This document shows, one piece after another, positions 26,779-33,972 of a DNA stretch of 50,885 nt; the stretch's first letter is position 1, and each line of letters opens with the position of its first letter. The notes beneath the pieces are model-generated. The model saw only the letters and a program-made list of their open reading frames with translations. It was not told the DNA's origin and did not search any database. Origin of the DNA: Chitinophagales bacterium. Lineage in GTDB: Bacteria > Bacteroidota > Bacteroidia > Chitinophagales > CAIOSU01. The DNA lies in assembly GCA_040877935.1 (NCBI GenBank), contig JBBDNB010000055.1:1-50885 (forward strand), given 5' to 3'. The translations under genes were made by a program, and so were the position numbers.

Positions 26779-29700
26779 ATGGCTCTATTCCAAAACTCAG
26801 TCCTCAATAAACACCTCAACAACCTTGATGATAAAGAGATAGAAAAGGCTTATGAAGCTTTTCGCAGTTATTTCCATGATGCTGATATTCAGGAAAATAT
26901 TAGGCAAAGCAAAGAAGAACAATTTCAGGAAGGTTTTTTAAGAGAACTGTTTGTCAAAATACTTGGGTACACGCTTAACCCACATAAAGACTATAACCTT
27001 ACCACAGAACTCAAAAATGAAAAAGGAGCCAAAAAGACTGATGGCGCAATACTGAAAGATGGTAAAGCATTGGCAGTAATAGAATTAAAGGGAACAGATA
27101 CCAAAGACCTGGACAAGGTAAATGACCAGGCTTTCAGTTACAAAAACCACCACAGCGAATGTGTGTATGTGATTACTTCCAATTTTGAAAAGCTGCGGTT
27201 TTTCATCCACAATGCCGTAGAGCATATTGAGTTTGATTTATTTCATCTTACTCAAGACCAGTTTAAAGTACTTTGGCTTTGCCTTCAGGTTGACAATATT
27301 TTAGAGGGAATACCACTGAAAGCCAATAAGGAAAGTATTCTCAAAGAAGAGCAAATTACCAAACAGCTCTATAAGGACTATTCCAGTTTTAAGCACCAGA
27401 TATGGCAAAACATCTGTAAAAATAGCCCTGAACTCGATCAACTATTATTATTCAAAAAATCACAGAAGCTTTTAGACCGTTTTCTGTTTATCTTTTTTGC
27501 TGAAGATAGCGGGCTCTTGCCTCCCAATTCTATTTTCAGAATGGTTGAGAGATATGATAAGCTTATAGAACTGGATGCGTACAAACCACTGTATGAAATA
27601 TTCAAACAATATTTTGGCTATATCAATACCGGTAGAAAGGGGAAAGCAAGACAGGATGATATTTTTGAATACAATGGAGGCCTGTTTCGAAAAGATGAAA
27701 TACTGGACAATATTCAGATAGATGATGAAGTATTGAAACCCCATGTACTAAGGCTTACTGAATACGATTTTCAAAGTGAAGTGGACGTCAATATTCTTGG
27801 ACATATTTTTGAAAACTCACTGAATGAAATAGAAAACGTAACTGCTGAACTGGAAGGGCAGGAAATAGATAAGAGCAAGACCAAGAGAAAGAAAGACGGT
27901 GTTTTTTACACCCCCAAATACATTACCAAATACATAGTGAAAAACACTGTTGGCAGACTCTGTGAAGAGAAAAAAGCTGAACTTGAAATTGAAGATGAAC
28001 AGTATGCTAAAGGAAGGAGAAACAGAGATAAGAAAGTTGTAAAAAAATTAGACGCTAAGCTTCAACAATACAGAAAGTGGCTATTGGGAATTACCATTTG
28101 TGACCCTGCTTGTGGTTCCGGTGCATTTTTAAACCAGGCATTGGAATTCTTGATAGCGGAACACCAATTTATTGATACTCTTGAGACACAGCTATTAGGT
28201 TATGATTTTGAGTTTCCAGGCGTAGAGGCAAAGATATTGGAACACAATATTTTTGGGGTAGATATAAATGATGAAAGTATTGAAATAGCCAAGCTTTCAC
28301 TTTGGTTGAGAACTGCACAAAGGGGAAGAAAGCTCACTTCTTTGAGCAATAATATTAAATGTGGCAACTCATTGATAGATGATCCTGAAGTAGCAGGAGA
28401 AAAAGCATTCAACTGGCAAAAGGAATTTCCAAATATTTTTAAGCAAAAGGAGCTGGAAGCTTTTCATATAGTATTGACTACACACAACAGTCGTGTTTCT
28501 GAGCGTATGCGCCAGAATAATATTAAGGCTGGTCCGCCTGTCAATCTTAGTTTAGGAGAGGAAATTGCGCTTACTGAAATTTTCAGGAAAATAATTACTG
28601 AAAACAATTACCGCTGCATTGCCTACAATATTTGCAAAGACCATGTACACATGATTTTGGTCTGTGAAGAAGAAGCACTTATCGGAATGGTACAACAGCT
28701 CAAATCGTTGAGCAGTAAAGAGTTTAATCGACTAGATCATCCAATTCCTCCAATGGGTCATCCTCCAATGGGTCACGACCCATTGAAAACCCAATCAGGG
28801 TACAACCCATCAGAGCACAACAATCATTTATGGTCACAAAAGTTTTTCTATGCCAACCTGGATGCCTGGTCATTTGAGCACAAAGGCTATGGCTATAGGG
28901 ATGAATATATCGATCGGGCGCGTGAATACATTAAAAACAATCGATTAAAACACGAATTGCCAGAAAGTAAAAAGCTTGAAAGCATTATTGACACATTTAC
29001 CATAGATCAGGACGAAGCATTTAAACCTCAATTTACCGGGGGATTTGATGTGGTGATTGGGAATCCGCCTTATGTAAAACTGGAAAAAATAAAACCTGTA
29101 TCAGAAGCACTTGAAAAAATCAACTACCAAACCTTTGATAAAAGAGGTGACCTATATGTGCTCTTTGTAGAAAAAGGATTCCAGCTCTTAAAGCAAAATG
29201 GCCTGATTTCATACATTATGCCCAATAAGTGGTTGCAGGCCGGATATGGAAAAAAGCTCAGGGAATTTTTGCTTACAAAACAAATAGATCGGTTAATTGA
29301 CTTTGGTGATATTCAGATTTTTGAAGGAGCCACAACTTATCCGGTTGTCTTTATTGCAAGAGATAATGCACCACAAAAAACATTTTTAGCAGCACTGCTG
29401 AAAGAAACAGTCAGCCAAGATTTTGAATCCAATGTTAACATCAATTCCCATGAATTTACAACAAGTGAATTCAGTGGAGATACCTGGGTTATTTCTTCAG
29501 GAGACGATAACAAGCTACTGAATAGAATTGGCAATAAATTTCCTCCCCTTAAAAAATTTGTGAAAGGTGAGGCTAATTATGGTATTAAAACTGGCTTATC
29601 AAATGCATTTACAATAGATGAAAATATAAAACAATCAATTGTTTCAGCAGACCCTAATGCTACTATTTTTATTAAACCATTTTTGCAAGGAAGGGACATC

Positions 29701-30564
29701 AAACGATATATACCCGCTTCTTCCTTAAATTATATGATAATTATTGAGAAAGGTTTTACAAAATCAGCAATGAACAACACAAATGCTTCTGAGCAAGAAG
29801 CCTGGGAATGGTTTAAAAATAAATATCCTGGTATGGCTGATTGGCTGTTTCCTTTTTCAGAAAAAGCCAGAAAAAGAACGGATAAGGGTGATTTTTGGTG
29901 GGAGCTGAGAACCTGTGATTACTACAACGATTTTGCAAAACCCAAAATCATGTATCAGGTTTTTCAGGTGAAACCCTGTTTTATCTATGATGAACAAGGC
30001 TTATATTGTAATAACTCCATGTGGATACTTCCCACAGACAACAAAGCACTACTCGGAATCTTAAATTCAAAAATGGGCTGGTGGTTGATCACAAAATATT
30101 GCACCCAAATTCAAAATGGTTATCAGTTGATCTGGAAATATTTTGGTCAAATCCCAATTCCTGATGTTTCAGCCTCCAGATTAGAGCCCTTTGTAAATGA
30201 GATAATGAGTCTGAAAGCGCAATTCAACAAACTGGAAATCTCATTCACCACATTATTACAATCAAAATTTACTATAGAGAAACTAAGTAAAAAATTAGAA
30301 AACTGGTATGAGCTGGAATTTTCAGAATTCCTAAAAGAACTGGAAAAAGCCCGAAAAAATGCAGCCAAAGAACAAGGGCAGGAATACAAAAAACTCTCCC
30401 TATCAGAAGAAGCTGAATGGATGAAGTATTTCAATGAGCAAAAAGCCAAAGCCCAGGAACTACAATCCCAAATCAATCAAACTGATAAGGAAATAGACCA
30501 AATGGTGTATGAGCTGTATGGTTTAACAGAGGAGGAAATTGAGGTTGTGGAATCCAACCCCTAA
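26779..30564 (+). CDS. Type IIG restriction-modification enzyme with nested Y1/RAYT transposase-like domain
   Basis: A 1261-aa single-chain enzyme. The N-terminal PD-(D/E)xK nuclease has D88 and E102-L-K104 (AVIELKG). The adenine methyltransferase has motif I DPACGSGAFL (442-451), CGNSLIDDPEVAG near 535, and motif IV NPPY (762-765). The C-terminal half is a TaqI/Eco57I-like target recognition region (FKPFLQGRDIKRY, WWLITKYCTQIQNGYQLIWKYFGQIPIP) and a coiled-coil tail. Between CGNSL and NPPY sits an insert (about 560-735) that begins AFHIVLTTHNSRVSERM, has HUH-type DHVHMILVCEE (H622, H624), LWSQKFFY, and REYIKNNRLKHELP (candidate catalytic Y717). This matches IS200-like/RAYT folds. Residues 658-670 are encoded by a REP palindrome. 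The frame is intact. Separate methylase or specificity genes are absent. Confidence 0.88.
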   Translation: MALFQNSVLNKHLNNLDDKEIEKAYEAFRSYFHDADIQENIRQSKEEQFQEGFLRELFVKILGYTLNPHKDYNLTTELKNEKGAKKTDGAILKDGKALAVIELKGTDTKDLDKVNDQAFSYKNHHSECVYVITSNFEKLRFFIHNAVEHIEFDLFHLTQDQFKVLWLCLQVDNILEGIPLKANKESILKEEQITKQLYKDYSSFKHQIWQNICKNSPELDQLLLFKKSQKLLDRFLFIFFAEDSGLLPPNSIFRMVERYDKLIELDAYKPLYEIFKQYFGYINTGRKGKARQDDIFEYNGGLFRKDEILDNIQIDDEVLKPHVLRLTEYDFQSEVDVNILGHIFENSLNEIENVTAELEGQEIDKSKTKRKKDGVFYTPKYITKYIVKNTVGRLCEEKKAELEIEDEQYAKGRRNRDKKVVKKLDAKLQQYRKWLLGITICDPACGSGAFLNQALEFLIAEHQFIDTLETQLLGYDFEFPGVEAKILEHNIFGVDINDESIEIAKLSLWLRTAQRGRKLTSLSNNIKCGNSLIDDPEVAGEKAFNWQKEFPNIFKQKELEAFHIVLTTHNSRVSERMRQNNIKAGPPVNLSLGEEIALTEIFRKIITENNYRCIAYNICKDHVHMILVCEEEALIGMVQQLKSLSSKEFNRLDHPIPPMGHPPMGHDPLKTQSGYNPSEHNNHLWSQKFFYANLDAWSFEHKGYGYRDEYIDRAREYIKNNRLKHELPESKKLESIIDTFTIDQDEAFKPQFTGGFDVVIGNPPYVKLEKIKPVSEALEKINYQTFDKRGDLYVLFVEKGFQLLKQNGLISYIMPNKWLQAGYGKKLREFLLTKQIDRLIDFGDIQIFEGATTYPVVFIARDNAPQKTFLAALLKETVSQDFESNVNINSHEFTTSEFSGDTWVISSGDDNKLLNRIGNKFPPLKKFVKGEANYGIKTGLSNAFTIDENIKQSIVSADPNATIFIKPFLQGRDIKRYIPASSLNYMIIIEKGFTKSAMNNTNASEQEAWEWFKNKYPGMADWLFPFSEKARKRTDKGDFWWELRTCDYYNDFAKPKIMYQVFQVKPCFIYDEQGLYCNNSMWILPTDNKALLGILNSKMGWWLITKYCTQIQNGYQLIWKYFGQIPIPDVSASRLEPFVNEIMSLKAQFNKLEISFTTLLQSKFTIEKLSKKLENWYELEFSEFLKELEKARKNAAKEQGQEYKKLSLSEEAEWMKYFNEQKAKAQELQSQINQTDKEIDQMVYELYGLTEEEIEVVESNP
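28750..28785. repeat. REP palindrome plus half-site inside the coding sequence
   Basis: A half-site (CCAATGGGTCA, 28750-28760) is followed by a near-perfect full palindrome at 28766-28785, with one mismatch at the centre (GGGTCACGACCC). Both are read in frame and encode PMGHPPMGHDPL within a loop of the RAYT-like insert. No stop codon is created. Confidence 0.8.
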
Positions 30565-30568
30565 CAAC

Positions 30569-30590
30569 CCAAGGGGTCATGACCCCTTGG
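30569..30590. repeat. REP-like palindrome, type B (copy 1)
   Basis: A 22-nt perfect palindrome with arms CCAAGGGGTCA and TGACCCCTTGG, five bases after the stop of the type IIG gene and followed by AATACAAAAG. It differs from type A only at the fifth base of each arm. It is part of the first of three tandem 182-bp units. Confidence 0.85.
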
Positions 30591-30620
30591 AATACAAAAG
30601 CTCTAACTTCATCTGCTCCG

Positions 30621-30746
30621 ATGGGTCATAAAGCACAAGAATTAAAATCACAAATCAACAAGACCGATAAAGAAATAGACCAAATGGTGTATGAGCTATA
30701 TGGTTTAACAGAAGAGGGGATTGAGGTTGTGGAATCCAACTCCTAA
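30621..30746 (+). pseudogene. 41-codon tail copy of the type IIG protein (unit 2)
   Basis: Starts with ATGGGTCAT from a half palindrome (MGHKAQELKSQINKTDKEID) and ends EEGIEVVESNS. It copies the C-terminal tail of the upstream enzyme with small changes (EE to EG, final Pro to Ser). It is probably a non-functional 3' remnant, although it does have an ATG. Confidence 0.6.
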
Positions 30747-30750
30747 CAAC

Positions 30751-30772
30751 CCAAGGGGTCATGACCCCTTGG
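30751..30772. repeat. REP-like palindrome, type B (copy 2)
   Basis: Identical to the 22-nt palindrome at 30569-30590, again five bases after a TAA, and followed by the same AATACAAAAGCTCTAAC. Confidence 0.85.
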
Positions 30773-30802
30773 AATACAAAAGCTCTAACTTCATCTGCTC
30801 CA

Positions 30803-30928
30803 ATGGGTCATAAAGCACAAGAATTAAAATCACAAATCGACAAGACCGATAAAGAAATAGACCAAATGGTGTATGAGCTGTATGGTTTAACAGAAGAGGG
30901 GATTGAGGTTGTGGAATCCAATTCCTAA
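30803..30928 (+). pseudogene. 41-codon tail copy of the type IIG protein (unit 3)
   Basis: Same layout as the copy at 30621-30746: MGHKAQELKS..., ending EEGIEVVESNS, with Asn changed to Asp in QIDKTD. Near identity to unit 2 shows a recent tandem duplication. Confidence 0.6.
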
Positions 30929-30932
30929 CAAC

Positions 30933-30954
30933 CCAAGGGGTCATGACCCCTTGG
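30933..30954. repeat. REP-like palindrome, type B (copy 3)
   Basis: Third identical 22-nt palindrome. After AATACA the sequence departs from the 182-bp repeat (AATTGAAAAAAAAC), marking the right end of the array. Confidence 0.85.
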
Positions 30955-31027
30955 AATACAATTGAAAAAAAACTTCCAAAATCTGGAAACTTTTCCATTC
31001 TATGTGGCACTGCTGGATTTCCTACTC

Positions 31028-31047
31028 CAATGGGTCATGACCCATTG
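31028..31047. repeat. REP-like palindrome, type A (right-most)
   Basis: CAATGGGTCATGACCCATTG, identical to 26660-26679, followed by CAATACC where the left copy has GAATACC. With the left copy it brackets the whole restriction gene and its tail array. Confidence 0.85.
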
Positions 31048-31061
31048 CAATACCTCATTAA

Positions 31062-31089
31062 AAAAGCCCTGCATTGCTGCAAGGCTTTT
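31062..31089. terminator. Hairpin, terminator-like
   Basis: AAAAGCC and GGCTTTT pair around an inner TGCA/TGCA stem and TTGC loop, with one C/A mismatch. The A-run on the left and T-run on the right would allow ending of transcription from either side, most likely of the type IIG gene. Confidence 0.45.
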
Positions 31090-31094
31090 ACTTG

Positions 31095-31112
31095 TGTCGG
31101 GGTGGCAGGATT
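31095..31112. repeat. 18-bp copy of the tRNA-Pro 3' end (att-like)
   Basis: TGTCGGGGTGGCAGGATT is identical to 31261-31278, which covers the discriminator, acceptor strand and part of the T arm of tRNA-Pro. A short duplicated tRNA 3' end is the usual mark left by tyrosine-recombinase integration, but no integrase is seen. A 14-bp inverted repeat (ACAAGACGAAAGCC at 31142-31155, complement at 31250-31263) lies between the copies. Confidence 0.6.
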
Positions 31113-31218
31113 AACAGTGTTGATCCTGATTTGAGGTAGGTACAAGACGAAAGCCTTTTACTCGATTCCTCGCTCTGGCTTTTTATTTTTATACTCATAC
31201 AAGCAAGCTTGATTCACA

Positions 31219-31255
31219 TAAAAAACAAAAAGCCATCCGCTATGCGGACGGCTTT
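31219..31255 (-). terminator. Rho-independent terminator of the tRNA operon
   Basis: On the minus strand, AAAGCC-GTCCGC-ATA-GCGGATGGCTTT forms a strong stem directly followed by TTGTTTTTT, 8 nt beyond the tRNA-Pro 3' end. Confidence 0.8.
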
Positions 31256-31262
31256 CGTCTTG

Positions 31263-31337
31263 TCGGGGTGGCAGGATTCGAACCTGCGGCCCCCTGGTCC
31301 CAAACCAGGTGCGCTAACCGGACTGCGCCACACCCCG
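31263..31337 (-). tRNA. tRNA-Pro (UGG)
   Basis: On the minus strand a 75-nt cloverleaf: acceptor CGGGGTG pairs with CACCCCG, discriminator A, D arm GGCGCAG..., anticodon stem CCTGG/CCAGG around TTTGGGA (anticodon TGG), T loop GGTTCGAATCC. The CCA is not encoded. It follows tRNA-Ser by 20 nt, likely on the same transcript. Confidence 0.93.
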
Positions 31338-31357
31338 TAAAAAATATAAACTATAAG

Positions 31358-31444
31358 CGGAGACGAGAGGATTCGAACCTCCGATACCCTTGCGGGTATA
31401 ACTCCTTAGCAGGGAGCCGCTTTCGACCACTCAGCCACGTCTCC
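31358..31444 (-). tRNA. tRNA-Ser (GCU)
   Basis: On the minus strand an 87-nt class II tRNA: acceptor GGAGACG/CGTCTCC, discriminator G, anticodon loop with GCT inside CTCCCTGCTAAGGAG, a long variable arm (ATACCCGCAAGGGTAT) and T loop GGTTCGAATCC. The CCA is not encoded. First gene of the two-tRNA unit. Confidence 0.93.
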
Positions 31445-31471
31445 GTGATTTTCATTTTTCAAAAGGAAATG

Positions 31472-31479
31472 CAAATGTA
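31472..31479 (-). promoter_or_regulatory. -7 box of the tRNA operon
   Basis: On the minus strand TACATTTG followed by CA matches TAnnTTTG, 27 nt before tRNA-Ser. TTTG-containing T-rich DNA precedes it. It lies between the dnaA stop and the tRNAs. Confidence 0.5.
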
Positions 31480-31519
31480 AGAAAATAAGCGTTCAAAAAA
31501 ACCAATTTGCTGCGCTTTT

Positions 31520-32959
31520 TTATGTCATACTCATTTGTATGCGCTTTTCAATATCCCTGACCTGATCATTAAAACCATCATCTGTGTCGATTAGATTCTG
31601 AATTGCCTGACAGGAATGGATTACAGTACTATGATCACGCCCACCAAAATGTTTGCCGATAATTTTCAGGGAATTTTTGGTGTAATTTTTTGCCAAAAAC
31701 ATAGACAATTGCCTTGCCTGTACAATAGCGCGTTTTCTTGTTTTTTCTTTAAGCTTTTCTACAGGAACACTAAAATGTTCGCAAACGGTTTTTTGAATGT
31801 ATTCAATGGATACTTCCCTGGAAATACTTTTTACAAAATTCTTTATGATCTTTTTAGCGAGATCAAGGTCTATATCTTTTTTATTTAAAGAGGACTGTGC
31901 CAGGAGTGAGATCAAAGCCCCTTCCAATTCGCGCACATTCGTACTTATATTATAGGCTACAAACTCTACTACATCTTTGGGCAGTTCTATGCCATCTGAA
32001 TACATGCGCTTTTCGAGAATAGCGATGCGTGTCTCAAAATCGGGCAATTGCAGATCAGCAGATAAACCCCATTTAAAACGGGAAGTCAATCTTTCCTGCA
32101 TGCCTTCCAAGTCGCGCGGAGAGCGATCGGAGGTAAAAACCATTTGCTTGCCCGACTGGTGCAGGTGATTGAATATGTGGAAGAATATGTCTTGTGTTTT
32201 GTCTTTGTTGGCAAAAAACTCAATATCATCCATGATCAGCACATCTATCAATTGATAGAAGTGGATAAAATCATTTACTGCATTATTTTTCAGCGAATCG
32301 ATGAATTGATTGGTAAATTTTTCGGAAGAAACGTAAAGTACCGTTTTATTAGAATAATTCTGTTTGAATTCATTGCCAATAGCGTGCGCCAGATGTGTTT
32401 TGCCTAGCCCAACTCCCCCGTAGATTACTAAGGGGTTGAAAGCTGTAGTTCCGGCTGGCTTAGTAGCAACAGCATAGCCGGCAGAACGTGCCAAACGATT
32501 ACAATCTCCTTCTATAAAGGAATCGAAATTGTAGGCCGGGCAAAGTTGAGATTCGATGCTCACTTTTTTGAGCCCGGGAATAATAAAGGGGTTTTTAATA
32601 CTTGGATTACTCACGATTAAAGGTGCATTTATGTCTGGATTTTTGTTGTTCCCGGTATTATAGCTCGGGTAATTTACCATAGAAGGCCCTGAAGTACCAT
32701 TGCTGTTTTCTACAACGATTCTGTATTCCAGTTTAGCCTCATCGCCCAATTCTCTTTTAATAATTTTCTTCAGCAGTGAAATATAGTGTTCTTCCAACCA
32801 TTCATAGAAAAATTGACTGGGTACCTGTATAGTAAGTACACTGTTATTTAACTTAACGGGTTTTATTGGTTCGAACCATGTTTTAAAGCTTTGATGATTG
32901 ACATTGTCCTTAATAATTTTCAGACAATTGTCCCATACATCTTCATACGAATCTGTCAT
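31520..32959 (-). CDS. dnaA: Chromosomal replication initiator DnaA
   Basis: A 479-aa DnaA with all four domains: N-terminal DnaB-interaction domain (WDNCLKIIKDNVNHQSFKTWF), a variable linker (about 85-130), AAA+ ATPase with Walker A GGVGLGKTHLAHAIG and Walker B VLIMDDIEFF, and the C-terminal DNA-binding domain with the signature IGKHFGGRDHSTVIHSCQ. It opens oriC and starts replication. No cluster of DnaA boxes (TTATCCACA) is seen on either side and dnaN is not adjacent, so oriC is probably elsewhere, as is common in Bacteroidota. Confidence 0.95.
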   Translation of the reverse strand: MTDSYEDVWDNCLKIIKDNVNHQSFKTWFEPIKPVKLNNSVLTIQVPSQFFYEWLEEHYISLLKKIIKRELGDEAKLEYRIVVENSNGTSGPSMVNYPSYNTGNNKNPDINAPLIVSNPSIKNPFIIPGLKKVSIESQLCPAYNFDSFIEGDCNRLARSAGYAVATKPAGTTAFNPLVIYGGVGLGKTHLAHAIGNEFKQNYSNKTVLYVSSEKFTNQFIDSLKNNAVNDFIHFYQLIDVLIMDDIEFFANKDKTQDIFFHIFNHLHQSGKQMVFTSDRSPRDLEGMQERLTSRFKWGLSADLQLPDFETRIAILEKRMYSDGIELPKDVVEFVAYNISTNVRELEGALISLLAQSSLNKKDIDLDLAKKIIKNFVKSISREVSIEYIQKTVCEHFSVPVEKLKEKTRKRAIVQARQLSMFLAKNYTKNSLKIIGKHFGGRDHSTVIHSCQAIQNLIDTDDGFNDQVRDIEKRIQMSMT

Positions 32960-33066
32960 CGAAAAAAGACGATTTAAACGATTTATAAATAATGACTATT
33001 CAAGCGTGAAAGGAAAACGAAAATGTGAAAAAAAAACAGAAAAAAAAACTAAATATCTATTGATTT

Positions 33067-33972
33067 TTAGCGGACTTTTACAGTCTGCGAAAAAAATTCT
33101 TTTTTCTCTGATTTTTTACTTACAAAAATGTCGATTTTTCCCAGTAAAACGCCTGCCCAGCCAACTTGGTTTATTACAACTTGTTCATTATCAATATTTT
33201 CTATAATCATGGGTGCTTCCATAAACGTATGTGTGTGTCCGCCCAGAATTAAATCAATATTTTTTGTTTGAACGGCCAATTCCATATCAGAAATTTTATT
33301 TGAGTTATAATAATATCCCAAATGAGAAAGACAAATAATTACATGGCATTCTTCCTTACTTTTTAAAAAAAGCGCAAGTTTATTGGCTTCTTTTACGGGA
33401 TCGGAATAGCGGGTTTGACCATATAGTTTTTTGGGAACCAGTCCTTCGAGTTCAATGCCTAATCCAAAAATACCAATCTTAATTCCTTCTCGCTCTATAA
33501 TAGTGAATTTTTCAATCTTTTCAGCCATAATCGTGTCGGAAAAATCATAATTGGCAGAAACAAATGGAAATGTTGCATGGGGCAATTGTTTGTTTAGCCC
33601 TTCAAGACCTGCGTCAAAGTCGTGATTACCAAGAGTTGCAGCGTCATATCCCATCTCGCTCATCAGCTTAAACTCCAGTTCTCCACCGAAATAATTAAAG
33701 TAAGGTGTGCCCTGAAAAATATCCCCGGAATCGAGTAGTACAACATTTTTTTCCTGCTGCCTGATTTTATTTACCAGGGCAGCTCGCCTTGCAAAGCCCC
33801 CTTGTCCGGGATAATATTTGTCGTCCAATGGAAAAGGTTCTATTCTGCTGTGTACATCATTGGTATGCAGCACAGTGATCTTTTTGTAATCAGCAGCGAA
33901 TAATTCTGAGGGAACAAGTGATAATCCTGCCCCTAAAAAAGCACTGTGGTATATGAAATCCCTGCGCCTCAT
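33067..33972 (-). CDS. 5'-nucleotidase, metallophosphatase half
   Basis: A 301-aa secreted enzyme. The start MRRRDFIYHSAFLGAGLSLV has an Arg-rich head and a hydrophobic stretch, perhaps a Tat-type signal. The calcineurin-like phosphoesterase motifs are complete: TVLHTNDVHSRIEPF, LLDSGDIFQG, LGNHDFDAG, CLSHLGYYYNS, LGGHTHTFME. It hydrolyses nucleotides or similar phosphate esters in the periplasm. The C-terminal substrate domain usually fused to it is encoded by the preceding gene; the two overlap by 4 nt. Confidence 0.88.
   Translation of the reverse strand: MRRRDFIYHSAFLGAGLSLVPSELFAADYKKITVLHTNDVHSRIEPFPLDDKYYPGQGGFARRAALVNKIRQQEKNVVLLDSGDIFQGTPYFNYFGGELEFKLMSEMGYDAATLGNHDFDAGLEGLNKQLPHATFPFVSANYDFSDTIMAEKIEKFTIIEREGIKIGIFGLGIELEGLVPKKLYGQTRYSDPVKEANKLALFLKSKEECHVIICLSHLGYYYNSNKISDMELAVQTKNIDLILGGHTHTFMEAPMIIENIDNEQVVINQVGWAGVLLGKIDIFVSKKSEKKEFFSQTVKVR

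Larger units (their letters stand above)
30601..30964 (+). repeat. 182-bp tandem units duplicating the 3' end of the type IIG gene
   Basis: Two downstream units repeat the last 38 or so codons of the type IIG gene plus its type B palindrome. Matching points fall exactly 182 bp apart (for example palindromes at 30569, 30751, 30933). Each unit opens with a half palindrome (ATGGGTCAT) joined to the copied gene end. Units 2 and 3 differ at only about five positions; both differ from the gene mostly at silent codon positions, so they appear to come from a related but separate type IIG gene. Confidence 0.85.

Noticed and set aside
26779-30564. BREX PglX or DISARM methyltransferase
   Set aside because: The protein has its own PD-(D/E)xK nuclease and no BREX/DISARM partner genes are nearby; a stand-alone type IIG enzyme fits better.
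30601-30964. CRISPR array
   Set aside because: The repeat is 182 bp with no short repeat/spacer alternation and copies a gene end; there are no cas genes.
31150-31195. Plus-strand terminator formed by AAAGCC and GGCTTTTTATTTTT
   Set aside because: The 6-bp stem encloses a 21-nt loop without inner pairing, so it is too weak to call.
32960-33066. oriC beside dnaA
   Set aside because: The spacer is AT-rich but has no TTATCCACA-type DnaA boxes on either strand, and dnaN is not adjacent.
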